Source: Paenibacillus barcinonensis
Lineage (GTDB): Bacteria; Bacillota; Bacilli; Paenibacillales; Paenibacillaceae
Reading direction: 5' to 3'
DNA length: 64,000 nucleotides
Assembly (NCBI RefSeq): GCF_003217495.1
Contig: NZ_QJSW01000002.1
Coordinates: 296,296 to 360,295 of the forward strand
Shown here: positions 48,469 through 58,205 of the stretch, one piece after another
Position numbering within the stretch: position 1 is the first letter of the stretch
Layout of the letters: each line of letters opens with the position of its first letter
Made by a program: the position numbers and the translations under genes
The notes under the pieces: model-generated
What the model saw: only the letters and a program-made list of their open reading frames with translations
Databases searched by the model: none
Told to the model about the DNA's origin: nothing

Positions 48469-50046
48469 ATGTCCACATCCAGTGAAGACTTTGAGGTTGT
48501 TTATGCATCAAAGCCTGATGATGATACTGTTGTTTTAACTTCTCAAGACAAAGGAAAAGTTTGGCTTGAACAGGCCATGTTTCAATTTGGGAATAATTAT
48601 AATCAGTATTCTTCTTTTCTTAATGAAAATTCGCTCAATCGAACTCAAATTACTCCTGAAGAATTAGATATGCTTGCAGATAATGCGCAGAACGATTTAG
48701 AGAAGATTAAGAAGATTAATTCTATTATTCGTTTTTACATCAATAAGGACGATCTAATTGGCCTAGTTTATGAAACGATAGAAAGTAATATAAACACAGA
48801 TTATAGATTGTCTTTTCCAGAAGTTGACGGTGAAATAGACAGCTCAAAAAGGGCAAAAGATATCATCGAAAAGTTCAATTCACAGATAAATCTAAAACAT
48901 CTGATGCGCAAGTCCATTCCACTTGCTTATTCCGAGGGCAATTACCCTATGTATTTGCGTTCTAAGAACAATAGTTATGTAGTCGATCATTATCCGCTAG
49001 GAGTCGTAGAGGTTAGTGATTACGAGATTGATGGCGAACCTGTTTTATTAATTAATATGACCGAACTTAAATCAAGATTACAAAAAACAAACAAGAAAAG
49101 TAAAAAAGGTAAGAGTCTTTTCTTTGATAAGCTTGAGGATGAAATTAAGAACAATTATCCTCCAGAAGTCTATAAAGGTCTCCAAGAAAAAGATACATAT
49201 GTCAAACTAGATATTAAGAAGTCTGGAATTATTCGTTTGAACAACATGAACAGAAAGTATGGTCTAACCTCAATTTTTCGCGCGCTAAAATCCTCTCTCA
49301 TGCTTGAAACATTTGAGCGTACAGATCGAATAAATGCTAAAGCAAAAGCCAAGAAGATCATCTTTCAAAAACTCCACAAAGAAATATTGGGTCAAGATTA
49401 CAATAAACAGGCATTTGAAGAAATGGCATATGCACACACCAACCTTATGTCTGCTTGGAAAAATGAGACAGTAGTTTATACTGGAGCTGCCTTTGTTGAG
49501 GACGTTAAATATGTCGAACCTAAGACGGAAAATATCAATATTGAGAATGTAAATTATCATCGTAACAAGCAGATGACTTCATTAGGTATTAACTTCCTTA
49601 ATGTTGGCTCAGGACAATCTTACACCACAGCAAATATCTCAATTACTGAACTGATGAAGACCATAAATAAAATATCAGAGCAGTTAGAAGATATTCTTGA
49701 AAAATGGTACAAAGTAGTCCTTGAGACCAACGGCATCTCTCTAGAACATTGTCCTTCCATTAGGTTAATTGATTCCGAAGAGTTAAATAAAGAATTAAAA
49801 CTTAAACTTGCAGAGTTGTTATATAGTAAATTCAACTCCTCTTATGAGACTGCTTATGGCCTTTTGGGAATTAACGTTGAAGATGAAAAACAACGAAGAA
49901 TTAAAGAGAACGATGAGAATTATGATGACATATTCACGCCTCGTTTAACCGCCTATACCAATTCAGGCGATAAATCTTCTGGCAGACCTGTTAACAATAA
50001 AGATCCAGATAAGCAATTGCAAGATCAAGATAGGAGAAATTCATGA
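48469..50046 (+). CDS. yonE-like: Portal protein (YonE-like)
   Basis: A 525-residue protein following the terminase by 16 bp. It shows phage portal features: helical N-terminus (FYINKDDLIGLVYETIES), a YPLGVVEVSDYEIDGEP wing segment, GLTSIFRALKSS clip helix, and a long C-terminal helical region ending in an Asn/Asp/Gln-rich tail. Position and size match the dodecameric portal. Shine-Dalgarno TGGAGGTG. Confidence 0.82.
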   Translation: MSTSSEDFEVVYASKPDDDTVVLTSQDKGKVWLEQAMFQFGNNYNQYSSFLNENSLNRTQITPEELDMLADNAQNDLEKIKKINSIIRFYINKDDLIGLVYETIESNINTDYRLSFPEVDGEIDSSKRAKDIIEKFNSQINLKHLMRKSIPLAYSEGNYPMYLRSKNNSYVVDHYPLGVVEVSDYEIDGEPVLLINMTELKSRLQKTNKKSKKGKSLFFDKLEDEIKNNYPPEVYKGLQEKDTYVKLDIKKSGIIRLNNMNRKYGLTSIFRALKSSLMLETFERTDRINAKAKAKKIIFQKLHKEILGQDYNKQAFEEMAYAHTNLMSAWKNETVVYTGAAFVEDVKYVEPKTENINIENVNYHRNKQMTSLGINFLNVGSGQSYTTANISITELMKTINKISEQLEDILEKWYKVVLETNGISLEHCPSIRLIDSEELNKELKLKLAELLYSKFNSSYETAYGLLGINVEDEKQRRIKENDENYDDIFTPRLTAYTNSGDKSSGRPVNNKDPDKQLQDQDRRNS

Positions 50047-50219
50047 TTGATCAGATTGTAACTTGTCCCTGCTGTAAACATAAGTTTCCAACTAATGATC
50101 TGATGCACCCTGTGCCCAAAGTAGACGAAAATAATATTGATTTAATTAAAGAAATTTCTAAAACTTTCAATATTGAATTAGCTGAAGGAGGTGATAAGAA
50201 AGAAAATGGAAACAATTAA
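50043..50219 (+). CDS. Small zinc-motif protein, 58 aa
   Basis: Starts in the portal stop (ATGA overlap). MIDQIVTCPCCKHKFPTND holds a CPCC motif like a half zinc ribbon; the rest is helical and acidic. Its end overlaps the next gene start, so translation of portal, this protein and the next is coupled. Function unknown. Confidence 0.65.
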   Translation: MIDQIVTCPCCKHKFPTNDLMHPVPKVDENNIDLIKEISKTFNIELAEGGDKKENGNN

Positions 50220-51645
50220 GTTCACAAGCCAATTTAAATTAGAAATTAGTGAGTCTGGGGCAGACACCCTAGATGGAAAATTTATTATTTGCGATTTCAA
50301 CCCAAATGATAATGATGTTGCTCTCACTCGTGACACCATCGACACATGGATTTCAACGCTAATTAACAAGCCGCTTGTTGGGAAAATAATTACGACCACA
50401 AACGGAGCTGATTTTTCTGGACACAACATGAAAATTGTAGAAAAGGTTGATGACAACGGCGATAAGTATCAAGAAGTTGAATTTGACACATCTGCATTTG
50501 GCAGTTTCTACAAAGTTGAAATCGAAACTATCGATGATATTGAGTACATAGTTGCTTACGCAAAGATATGGAAGAGATTTAGTCAGGCTTGCGAAGTGAT
50601 TACAAATAGGATGTCTTCTGGGGATGGTATTAAAACGTCTTGGGAAATTCAATCACTGGAAAGTCATTATGAAACTATAGATGGAAAACAGATCAAATAT
50701 ATCGACAACGGTAATTTTATTGGTCATGCCCTACTCGGTTCTACAATTAGACCCGCCTACCCTTCTAGTGGACTTCTTAATGTCGCCTCGCAAGATACAG
50801 ATAATGAGCTATCCAAAGCTCTAGTAAATGATATATCCGAACACATAAAAAAGGAGGAAAATGAATTGCCTAAAAAAGTAGTCCATGTCTCTGCGCTTAC
50901 TACTAGGGACTTGCATCAAAAAGTTTATCAAGCTTTAAACCCGAAGGGCTGGAATAGTAATCCTTACTACAGCATTTGGGAGATATACCCTGAAGAACAT
51001 AGAATTCTGGCTTATGATATCGAACGAGAATCAGAAGATGATTATTTGGTCGTCAATTATACAGTCGATGAAGATACCGTTGTTCTTGGTGAGATCAAAA
51101 ATACGAAATTAAGTACTTTGATTGCAGAAAAGACTAATGTAAATATTAGCGTGGATTTAAATGAAGCAGCTAAATTGATTGCAGATAAAGAAACGACTAA
51201 CAAAGAATTAAGCGAGTCGATTAAAGAACTTACTTCGGAGGTCGAATCTAAAACAGAAGCATTAGTTGAAGCGGCTTCAAAAATTACCGAGCTTGAAAGT
51301 GAAGTTAGTGAGCTTAAGCCTTATAAAGAAAAAGTGGAAGCCGCTGAACTTGAACAGCGTGAAGCAGAAACAGCTAGTAAAAAAGAAGAGCTCAAGACCC
51401 TTGCATCAACAGGCAATTACATCTCTAGCGAAGAGATTGAAACTTCAGAATTGATTGCAGAATTAATCGCTAATCTTGATGAAAAGGGTATTAAAGCTCT
51501 GATTGCAGAACGTATGATGCAGAAACTAGCTAAAGATCCTAAGCATATCGATGTTTCAACTGCCACAAGCACCAAAGCTAATATTCTTAATGATGATGAA
51601 GCACTTGATCACAGCAAAGTTATGGCTTCATTCTTTAACAACTAA
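50206..51645 (+). CDS. yonD-like: Prohead protease/scaffold-like protein (YonD-like)
   Basis: The ATG at 50206 follows AAGGAGGTGATAAG; an upstream GTG would overlap that site. Of 479 residues, the first 210 form a beta-rich domain like phage prohead proteases (NKPLVGKIITTTNGADFSGH, RMSSGDGIKTSWEI, IGHALLGSTIRPAYP), and 300-425 form a Lys/Glu-rich coiled coil typical of scaffolds. Located between portal and capsid genes, it is probably a protease-scaffold fusion. Catalytic residues cannot be assigned with certainty. Confidence 0.62.
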   Translation: METIKFTSQFKLEISESGADTLDGKFIICDFNPNDNDVALTRDTIDTWISTLINKPLVGKIITTTNGADFSGHNMKIVEKVDDNGDKYQEVEFDTSAFGSFYKVEIETIDDIEYIVAYAKIWKRFSQACEVITNRMSSGDGIKTSWEIQSLESHYETIDGKQIKYIDNGNFIGHALLGSTIRPAYPSSGLLNVASQDTDNELSKALVNDISEHIKKEENELPKKVVHVSALTTRDLHQKVYQALNPKGWNSNPYYSIWEIYPEEHRILAYDIERESEDDYLVVNYTVDEDTVVLGEIKNTKLSTLIAEKTNVNISVDLNEAAKLIADKETTNKELSESIKELTSEVESKTEALVEAASKITELESEVSELKPYKEKVEAAELEQREAETASKKEELKTLASTGNYISSEEIETSELIAELIANLDEKGIKALIAERMMQKLAKDPKHIDVSTATSTKANILNDDEALDHSKVMASFFNN

Positions 51646-51670
51646 AACATATATTTGGAGGATTTAATAA

Positions 51671-52120
51671 ATGCTAAGACGACTAGAAGTACATGTACAT
51701 AAAGCAGCAGACGCTACATTCCAAGCAGCTACACCAACAGTCCGAGGACGACTTGCTCAGAAGGATTTTTCCACAAAAACTATTGTGTCTCCAACATCAC
51801 AAGAAGGTCTCTATTGGGTGAACAAAGATAACTACCCTACTGGCCTCCTAAGTCTCGAAGGAGAGCTTTCAGATTATGATGTTCGTTTAGAGAATGTCAA
51901 AGCTGGCGAATTTGTTGTACTTGAAAAACCACTTCCGGGCGAAGTGTATGCTACCGACCAAATCGCACTAACTGGACTTGCAGAAGGAGACTACCTCGAA
52001 GTTGAAACGTCAGGAGATAATGCTGGGCAACTAAAGAAAAGTGCGGCTACATCGCAATTTAAGTTTCGAGGCACGAAGGTTGATAACGGTCACACACTCG
52101 GACGAGTAGAAATTCTATAA
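51671..52120 (+). CDS. Head decoration/stabilisation-like protein, 149 aa
   Basis: Beta-rich soluble protein (LENVKAGEFVVLEKPLPGE) immediately before the major capsid gene, the normal place of decoration proteins. Shine-Dalgarno TTGGAGGA. Assignment is positional. Confidence 0.55.
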   Translation: MLRRLEVHVHKAADATFQAATPTVRGRLAQKDFSTKTIVSPTSQEGLYWVNKDNYPTGLLSLEGELSDYDVRLENVKAGEFVVLEKPLPGEVYATDQIALTGLAEGDYLEVETSGDNAGQLKKSAATSQFKFRGTKVDNGHTLGRVEIL

Positions 52121-52147
52121 TACATACTATTGGAGGAAAACAACAAT

Positions 52148-53137
52148 ATGCTACATACTGAAATTGCAAGTTTGATGAATGAAAAAGGTAAAATGTACGA
52201 ATGGGCGTCAAAAGTGGATTACAAGAAATCACTTTCTGCCGAAGATAAAGACATCTCTCAAGTTGTTGATGCTTGGGCAAGAAACATTGGCGAAAAAGGA
52301 TCTGATCCAAATCTAGAACTCTCAAATTTTATTGTTAAAATTGTAAATCCAGAGATTTACGATGTTCCAGATGAGTTGCTCGATGCTATGTTTGACCGTG
52401 GTTCTATTGGTGAGTTTGATGATTACAAAATGAACGAAAATCCAAAAAACACACTTGTTGCTCACGATGCAGCTAAAGGTGGTAACGTAGAGAAATCATA
52501 CATTGATGTTAAAGCGGCTGCCCCAGTTTGGAAACATAAGCAAGTTGAGACTGAAATTTCTTACGCAGACCTACGTAGAAATGGATTTAAAACAGTAGCT
52601 AATTTAACTGTATTTGCGAAAGAAGCTCTTCAGAATAAGATGTTCTTTGATATCTTCTCTCAAGTCGATGCTGCAATTGCTGGTGGTGAGCAACTAATTA
52701 ATGCTGGTGGTTCAAATTTGACAACTACGGCTATGGATCAATTGTCTCTATATTTGATTGATCGAGGAGAAAATCCATTCACAGTTTCTTTGTCCAAGTA
52801 CGCTCAACAAATTGCGCGTATGAGCGGTCATGCCCCATACATGAGCGAAGAAATGAAAAATAACTTTAACCGTTATGGCCTTGTAGACTTCTACAATGGT
52901 GTTCGTGTTGGTCAAATTTCTGGAGCTAAACGTACTGGTGACGACATGCAGCTCCTACCTGATAAGCGCGTGTTTGGTATTGCAGGTAAAATCGGTGCAC
53001 TAGACATGCGCGGACAAGTTCGTGTCTATGAAACATTCGACAACCAACGTGAACAAGTACAGCTTAAAATTACTGGATTTGAGTTTGGTACTGCAATCAA
53101 TAAAATTGATAAGATTGCCAAAATCGTTTTAACATAA
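52148..53137 (+). CDS. Major capsid protein, HK97-like
   Basis: A 329-residue protein from ATG 52148 (GGAGG upstream). The C-terminal half has the HK97-fold pattern: KHKQVETEISYADLRRNGF, TVFAKEALQNKMFFDIFSQ, a P-loop-like spine helix and a C-terminal VQLKITGFEFGTAINKI strand. It is followed by a strong terminator, as expected for the most abundant virion protein. No N-terminal delta domain is clear; the scaffold may be the preceding protein. Confidence 0.8.
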   Translation: MLHTEIASLMNEKGKMYEWASKVDYKKSLSAEDKDISQVVDAWARNIGEKGSDPNLELSNFIVKIVNPEIYDVPDELLDAMFDRGSIGEFDDYKMNENPKNTLVAHDAAKGGNVEKSYIDVKAAAPVWKHKQVETEISYADLRRNGFKTVANLTVFAKEALQNKMFFDIFSQVDAAIAGGEQLINAGGSNLTTTAMDQLSLYLIDRGENPFTVSLSKYAQQIARMSGHAPYMSEEMKNNFNRYGLVDFYNGVRVGQISGAKRTGDDMQLLPDKRVFGIAGKIGALDMRGQVRVYETFDNQREQVQLKITGFEFGTAINKIDKIAKIVLT

Positions 53138-53150
53138 AAATAATAATATT

Positions 53151-53187
53151 GGCGGTGGAGAGTAAATTCTTTACCGCCTTTTCTTTT
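53151..53187 (+). terminator. Strong terminator after the capsid gene
   Basis: GGCGGT and ACCGCC close a 16-nt loop with inner pairing, followed by TTTTCTTTTT. Confidence 0.82.
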
Positions 53188-53202
53188 TGGGAGTGAATTA
53201 AT

Positions 53203-53877
53203 ATGGATGTAGTTGATAGTTCAATTATTGATGTTCTAAATTATTCGGATAGTTGTGTAGTGGTCTCCACTCACATTAAACCTGATGGCTATTTGTTTGA
53301 CCCTGCTATTGATGATCACCCCTTTGCATTACAACTTTCATTTGCCGAGATCAGAGGAATCAACAGCCAATCGAATCTCTTTCGTGAGGGCTTTTTGAGA
53401 TTTCGAGAAACCGAACAAAAGAGTATCTATGAAAAACTTGGAATTAGGAATTATGAGTCTATCCTGACTGACGAAGATATCAGACATAGTATCCTAAATC
53501 CAACTAAAGATGGACTTGAACGATTCTTGAAAATTCAATCATCTTCTATGTTTGAGCGTATTAGAGGCATGCTTGTACAGTTAGAAAATTCGAATAAGTA
53601 TGATATCTCGACTCGTGTGAAAAATGTCATTACGGAACGATACAAAGAACTGTATAACGGGAAGAAAATTACTGAAATTGTCATTAGGCCTACTGCATAT
53701 GAAACTGCGAAGGTTGAAGAAAATGACTCAAATAGTAAAGTGAATGAACTTGAGTCACAAATTGCAGAACTTAAGAAATTGTTGGAGCTTTCTATTAAAA
53801 AAGATAGTGATAAAAACGATATCGCAAATGAAGAACCTAAGACGACTCGAAAAACTCGAAATCAGAGTAGTGAGTAG
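53203..53877 (+). CDS. Head-region protein, 224 aa
   Basis: Soluble protein with a mixed N-terminal domain and a C-terminal Lys/Glu coiled tail (VNELESQIAELKKLLELS). It lies just after the capsid terminator, in a region where head-tail connector genes are found. Not assignable further. Confidence 0.6.
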   Translation: MDVVDSSIIDVLNYSDSCVVVSTHIKPDGYLFDPAIDDHPFALQLSFAEIRGINSQSNLFREGFLRFRETEQKSIYEKLGIRNYESILTDEDIRHSILNPTKDGLERFLKIQSSSMFERIRGMLVQLENSNKYDISTRVKNVITERYKELYNGKKITEIVIRPTAYETAKVEENDSNSKVNELESQIAELKKLLELSIKKDSDKNDIANEEPKTTRKTRNQSSE

Positions 53878-53888
53878 AGGTGTAGCAC

Positions 53889-54377
53889 ATGCCAACTCCT
53901 TTTGATACTTTATTCAACACCTTCTTTAGCATGATTGAAAAGGACTTAGACTTCTTTAGCTACAGCAACGTAAGTAACGATGAAGCAATGGTTATTGCAA
54001 GATCTCGTGCTAGGGACTATCTTCTGGAAGCTGCTACGAAAATAAAGCTGACCACTAGTTCAGATATTGATTTCAACGTAGATGTCAACAATGAAACAAT
54101 GTGCGACGATTTAACTATGACAGAGATTAATCTCTTAGCTTCGCTCATGAAGGAAAAATACTTTGAGCGTGATTTTTCTTTACTTAAAGCATTTCAGATA
54201 CAATTTAGCCCTAAAGATTTACAGGTATTTAGTCCAGCCAATGAGAGAAAAACCTTTATGGATATGTTCGAATCAATTAAGCGTGATAATGCTGTACTGA
54301 TGGACAATTACTCTTCTAGGGACAGATCGACGGGTAAGCTAAAAACAATTGACTATCAAGCTTATCAATTCGAGTGA
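53889..54377 (+). CDS. Head-tail connector-like protein, 162 aa
   Basis: Mostly helical with a ISMIEKDLDFFSY-like start and MIVARSRARDYLLEAATK helix, similar in layout to head completion/adaptor proteins. It overlaps the next gene start by 4 bp. Assignment is positional. Confidence 0.55.
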   Translation: MPTPFDTLFNTFFSMIEKDLDFFSYSNVSNDEAMVIARSRARDYLLEAATKIKLTTSSDIDFNVDVNNETMCDDLTMTEINLLASLMKEKYFERDFSLLKAFQIQFSPKDLQVFSPANERKTFMDMFESIKRDNAVLMDNYSSRDRSTGKLKTIDYQAYQFE

Positions 54378-54382
54378 TAATT

Positions 54383-55591
54383 ATGGATATCAACTATTTT
54401 CTGAAAATAAACAATGCTTTTGCGATAGAAAATAAAAGGGATATCGCTATCAATCGAACTCGAAATCAGATTTCAAGAAACTTCAATAGCAATGTTCAGA
54501 CTATTAATGTCGAGATAAATGATGAGCCTCGCACAATATCGATAAGTTCAAGCACCAAAAACAACATATTAACTATATCTACGAGCCCTGATCAAAATGA
54601 CCTTTTACCGGGAGATAGTGTTAGATGGGATAAAGAAATTTGGCTGGTTACTGAAAAGAAACCCAACAACATTTTTATTTCTCAGGCAATAATGGAAAAA
54701 TGTAATTTTGACCTTAAATGGATTGATTCCGAAGGCTCTATACAAACTTACCCTTCTGTTCTATATTTTAATGCCCGTTCCAATTTTGGTACGGAAGAAG
54801 ATAAGACTATGAATCTTCCCGCAGGTCGTCGACAAATCACTATACAATCCAATGAGCATACAGTCAAAATCAGGCGTGATGTAAGGTTTATTGTAGGCAA
54901 CGAAGCATTCAAGGTAATCGATACGGACTTTATGTCTGATGATGGACTTGTCAATTTAAGTTTACAATCAGATCAAATTGATCCAGTCAAAGACAATCTT
55001 GAATTGGGTATTGCTGATTACCATAAGTTGAGCAAGTATGAGTTGCTTATCCTCAATGACAATCCACTGTCTTTAAGCATCAATCAAACCGCTAGAATCA
55101 ATGTCCGAGTAATGAGAAATGGATCAGAAATAAGTGATCCGCAAATTGTATACTCTAGTTCGAATACTGATTTGATTAGTGTGGATGAGCAAGGAATCAT
55201 TACTATCCATGAATCAGGCGAAACAAATGTTACTGTTTCAGCTTATGGCATTGAGAAACAACTGAATATTTATGTAGCACCCACCATCCATTATGATTAT
55301 GCAGCTACAATAGACGGAGCAAATGATATTTACTTAAACCGTGAGTCTACTTATGTAGCTAGTTTTTATAATAATGGAATTAAAATTTCTGATGAAAGTT
55401 CATTTTCATTAACAAATTTGGATGGCTCCCCTACTCTCCTCGCATCAATATCCTCGCAAGATCCTATAGCAAATACATGTACAGTCAAGGCAAACAGTAA
55501 CCGTAAATTGGGTACTGTTATTTTGCATGTCAAAAATGCTAATGGACTGTCCAACGGACAAAGAGAAATAAAAATTAAATCACTAATATAA
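54383..55591 (+). CDS. Structural protein with Big_2-type Ig domain
   Basis: A 402-residue protein from ATG 54383. The N-terminal 210 residues look like a head-tail connection or stopper domain (LLPGDSVRWDKEIWLV). Residues 225-300 carry a Big_2 immunoglobulin-like domain (ISDPQIVYSSSNTDLISVDE, then GIITIHESGETNVTVSA). Ig domains on virions often bind cell-surface carbohydrates. Confidence 0.65.
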   Translation: MDINYFLKINNAFAIENKRDIAINRTRNQISRNFNSNVQTINVEINDEPRTISISSSTKNNILTISTSPDQNDLLPGDSVRWDKEIWLVTEKKPNNIFISQAIMEKCNFDLKWIDSEGSIQTYPSVLYFNARSNFGTEEDKTMNLPAGRRQITIQSNEHTVKIRRDVRFIVGNEAFKVIDTDFMSDDGLVNLSLQSDQIDPVKDNLELGIADYHKLSKYELLILNDNPLSLSINQTARINVRVMRNGSEISDPQIVYSSSNTDLISVDEQGIITIHESGETNVTVSAYGIEKQLNIYVAPTIHYDYAATIDGANDIYLNRESTYVASFYNNGIKISDESSFSLTNLDGSPTLLASISSQDPIANTCTVKANSNRKLGTVILHVKNANGLSNGQREIKIKSLI

Positions 55592-55603
55592 AGGAGTGTG
55601 TTC

Positions 55604-56113
55604 ATGGGTCAAAGTATTGTTCGCTTTGGTGAACTGAAACCAGAGAATTACACAGAGGGTTTGAATAACGCATGGATTACCTTCTCTGCTCTCCCCTACT
55701 CGCGTCAACATTCATCTGGTATTGACGGTGACATTGTAATCAGTGCTACGCCAACCGTAGAAATCGTTGATGTTGACTTGGATGTAGCAATCAATTCACA
55801 ATATGAATTCGCTTATTCAATTGGGACAGATAACAAATTGAAGATGGCTTTTGATAAGACTAAGTATAGTAAAGCATCGGCAATCGAAACGCTCAAATGC
55901 ATCAGCATCACTTATGAATTGGGACATCTTGAAGCAAACGGTGGACTATATGTGGCGATTGCCAGAAACAGTCTAGGGGAAGAAGTGCATCGTACTGTTC
56001 CACAGACACTAGATCAGCTAAAGAACGTTATTTCAACTTTTGATGACACACGTTCAGTTGACGTGAGTGGATTCTTGAGTTATCAAATTGTACGGGATTA
56101 TCGGGTTACTTAA
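55604..56113 (+). CDS. Head-tail joining protein, 169 aa
   Basis: The ATG at 55604 has GGAG just upstream. Soluble beta-rich protein (GVTPT-like VISATPTVEIVDVDLDVA). Position suggests a neck or tail-terminator component. Confidence 0.5.
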   Translation: MGQSIVRFGELKPENYTEGLNNAWITFSALPYSRQHSSGIDGDIVISATPTVEIVDVDLDVAINSQYEFAYSIGTDNKLKMAFDKTKYSKASAIETLKCISITYELGHLEANGGLYVAIARNSLGEEVHRTVPQTLDQLKNVISTFDDTRSVDVSGFLSYQIVRDYRVT

Positions 56114-56132
56114 CCTCTAAGGAGGTGTACAC

Positions 56133-56603
56133 ATGTCAAGGTTTGAAAGTTTGGCTAGGGATAAGATTACGGTGATTGAGGAAATTGCCTCATCGCAAGA
56201 AATTTTAAAAGCTTTAGTACATAATGAAGGCAATTTCTTAGACAAAGAAGACGTCGATGTTGACTCAGTTATGTACAAACATATCTTCCCTTATAGATTT
56301 ATTCCGAAAACTTCAGAGAAAATGAAGACCTATATAACCATCTCATTCGGTAGGTATAAAAATGTTGAAGGGTCATTTAAATCTGGGATAGTAAAGTTCA
56401 ATGTTTTCACTCATCAGGATCTTTTCTGTACAGACTACGGAACATTGAGAACCGACTACATAATTATGAAATTAGATGAGTTGTTCAATAAGAATAAGAA
56501 GTTAGGTATTGGCAAAGCAGAGTTCTATGACATGGATGAATTGAGTGTCAATACTGATTATCATGGATCTTATGTTGCCTATAAAACATATGATTTTAAT
56601 TGA
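56133..56603 (+). CDS. Tail-completion-like protein, 156 aa
   Basis: Contains IFPYRFIPKTSEKMKTYITI and an FNVFTHQDLF stretch, the layout of phage tail terminator proteins. Shine-Dalgarno AAGGAGGTG. Assignment by position and pattern. Confidence 0.55.
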   Translation: MSRFESLARDKITVIEEIASSQEILKALVHNEGNFLDKEDVDVDSVMYKHIFPYRFIPKTSEKMKTYITISFGRYKNVEGSFKSGIVKFNVFTHQDLFCTDYGTLRTDYIIMKLDELFNKNKKLGIGKAEFYDMDELSVNTDYHGSYVAYKTYDFN

Positions 56604-56614
56604 AGGATATTGCT

Positions 56615-57331
56615 ATGGATGAACAAGACATCAAGTTTAAACTTCTTGGTAATAGGAGTGTCACTATAGAGGGTGCTGGAAATATATATATTCCATCCAT
56701 AAGAGATATTTTTGACTTAAACATGTCTATTTACAATGAATACCTTTCAGCCTTACTCATAGATAAGTCTGCCTTAGAAGCGGAGGTTGATGAAGACATT
56801 TCAAATTTTGATGTGTTTATAGTCAACTGCTATCACAATTATTCCTTCAAAGAAGTTTCATTTAAAGCACTAAATTTATTCTTTAAGTCAGAGCCGTCTA
56901 TCGCTATGGAAGGCGATGATGTATTTGTAAAAATATCTGAAGGCAGAATAGACAGAAACAACTTCTCTCTGTTGCAAAAAGTACTAATGCTTGGTAATAA
57001 CGTCAAACTATCATCTCCTGAATCAGAATATAAGCCAGCAAATTCCAAAGCCAGAAAAATGATAGAAATGATTATGAAGAACAAGAAAAACAAGCCGCCA
57101 CCAAAAGAAAAGATGGATCTGTTTAGTATAGTATCGGGATTGATCTGGAAGGACAACGGTCAGAGTATCGACAGTATCTTAGATATGAATATCTTCCAAA
57201 TTTACAACGGCCTACATACAACCGATAAGATCGAAAATATCTCCCATACTGTGACTGCGCTATATGCTGGCACTATTGATGGCAAAAAAATTAAACTGTC
57301 CGATATGCATTGGGCGAATAAGATGGAGTGA
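56615..57331 (+). CDS. Hypothetical tail-region protein, 238 aa
   Basis: ATG 56615 with GAAGGA upstream. Largely helical protein (starts MDEQDIKFKLLGNRSVTI) with a Lys-rich patch KNKKNKPPPKEKMD. Between tail terminator and tail tube genes. No family recognised. Confidence 0.55.
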   Translation: MDEQDIKFKLLGNRSVTIEGAGNIYIPSIRDIFDLNMSIYNEYLSALLIDKSALEAEVDEDISNFDVFIVNCYHNYSFKEVSFKALNLFFKSEPSIAMEGDDVFVKISEGRIDRNNFSLLQKVLMLGNNVKLSSPESEYKPANSKARKMIEMIMKNKKNKPPPKEKMDLFSIVSGLIWKDNGQSIDSILDMNIFQIYNGLHTTDKIENISHTVTALYAGTIDGKKIKLSDMHWANKME

Positions 57332-57340
57332 TTATAATAA

Positions 57341-58150
57341 ATGTCTACACCAAATGTATGGGCAATTCGTGAAGTGGCATTAGCAACCTTCTACGATAAG
57401 AAAACAAAAAAAGCAAAGATTCAACTCACAAACTTGAAGACATCTGGTATTGAAAACACCGCTGATATTTCATATGCGATGGGCGGTCAAGGTAATAACA
57501 AAATTGTAGGATTTTCTGGTAACCGTGGCGGTAGAATTGCATTGCAGGATGCCGTGTTTACAAATGAAGTTATTGCCATGATGACTGGTAATGATATTAA
57601 AAAAGGTGAAACACCAGTTAAATATCGCGATGTGCTCAAAGTAATGAATGATAAAGCAACACTTACATATACTCCGGCAACTCCTGTATTGGGAGCTGAT
57701 GTCTTGAACTCCGTTTACACTTTAAACCCTGATCAGACACATGAGGAAGAAATTGTGGTCACATCAACTTCTACTGCTGGAACAGGTGAATATGCGATTG
57801 TTGGCAAGGAGTTGACATTTAATGTTGGTGAATTTGCCGATGGTACAGAAATTGTTGCTTACTACACTACTCAAAGTGGTGCATCTGCTAAGACTATTAC
57901 TGTTTCCTCAGATAAATTTGCTGGTACATATGAAGTAGTATTGGATTGCTTGGTTCGTAATGTGATTGATAAACAAGACTATGCTGCTCAGATCCATATC
58001 TCCGATGCAAAAATGGAAGACAACTGGAATCTTGATATGGCTGCTGAGGGAGACCCTTCTGTCTTTGATATTCCAATGGAGATTCTCAAGCCAGTTGATA
58101 AAAAAGAGCTATATACTATGACGATTTATGATGCAGAAGAAATGGTTTAA
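57341..58150 (+). CDS. Major tail tube protein
   Basis: A 269-residue protein. N-terminal SYAMGGQGNNKIVGFSGNRGG resembles siphophage tail tube subunits, and the C-terminal MAAEGDPSVFDIPMEILKP is a hallmark of the family. A beta-insert (140-190) may form an external domain. Followed at once by a strong terminator. Confidence 0.8.
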   Translation: MSTPNVWAIREVALATFYDKKTKKAKIQLTNLKTSGIENTADISYAMGGQGNNKIVGFSGNRGGRIALQDAVFTNEVIAMMTGNDIKKGETPVKYRDVLKVMNDKATLTYTPATPVLGADVLNSVYTLNPDQTHEEEIVVTSTSTAGTGEYAIVGKELTFNVGEFADGTEIVAYYTTQSGASAKTITVSSDKFAGTYEVVLDCLVRNVIDKQDYAAQIHISDAKMEDNWNLDMAAEGDPSVFDIPMEILKPVDKKELYTMTIYDAEEMV

Positions 58151-58158
58151 TTATTTTA

Positions 58159-58193
58159 GGGGCTGAGTCTAATTGGCTTAGCCCTATTTTTTT
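58159..58193 (+). terminator. Strong terminator after the tail tube gene
   Basis: GGGGCT and AGCCC pair around a GAGTCTAATTGGCTT loop (with inner pairing), followed by TATTTTTTT. Confidence 0.8.
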
Positions 58194-58205
58194 CTAGGAG
58201 TAAAC

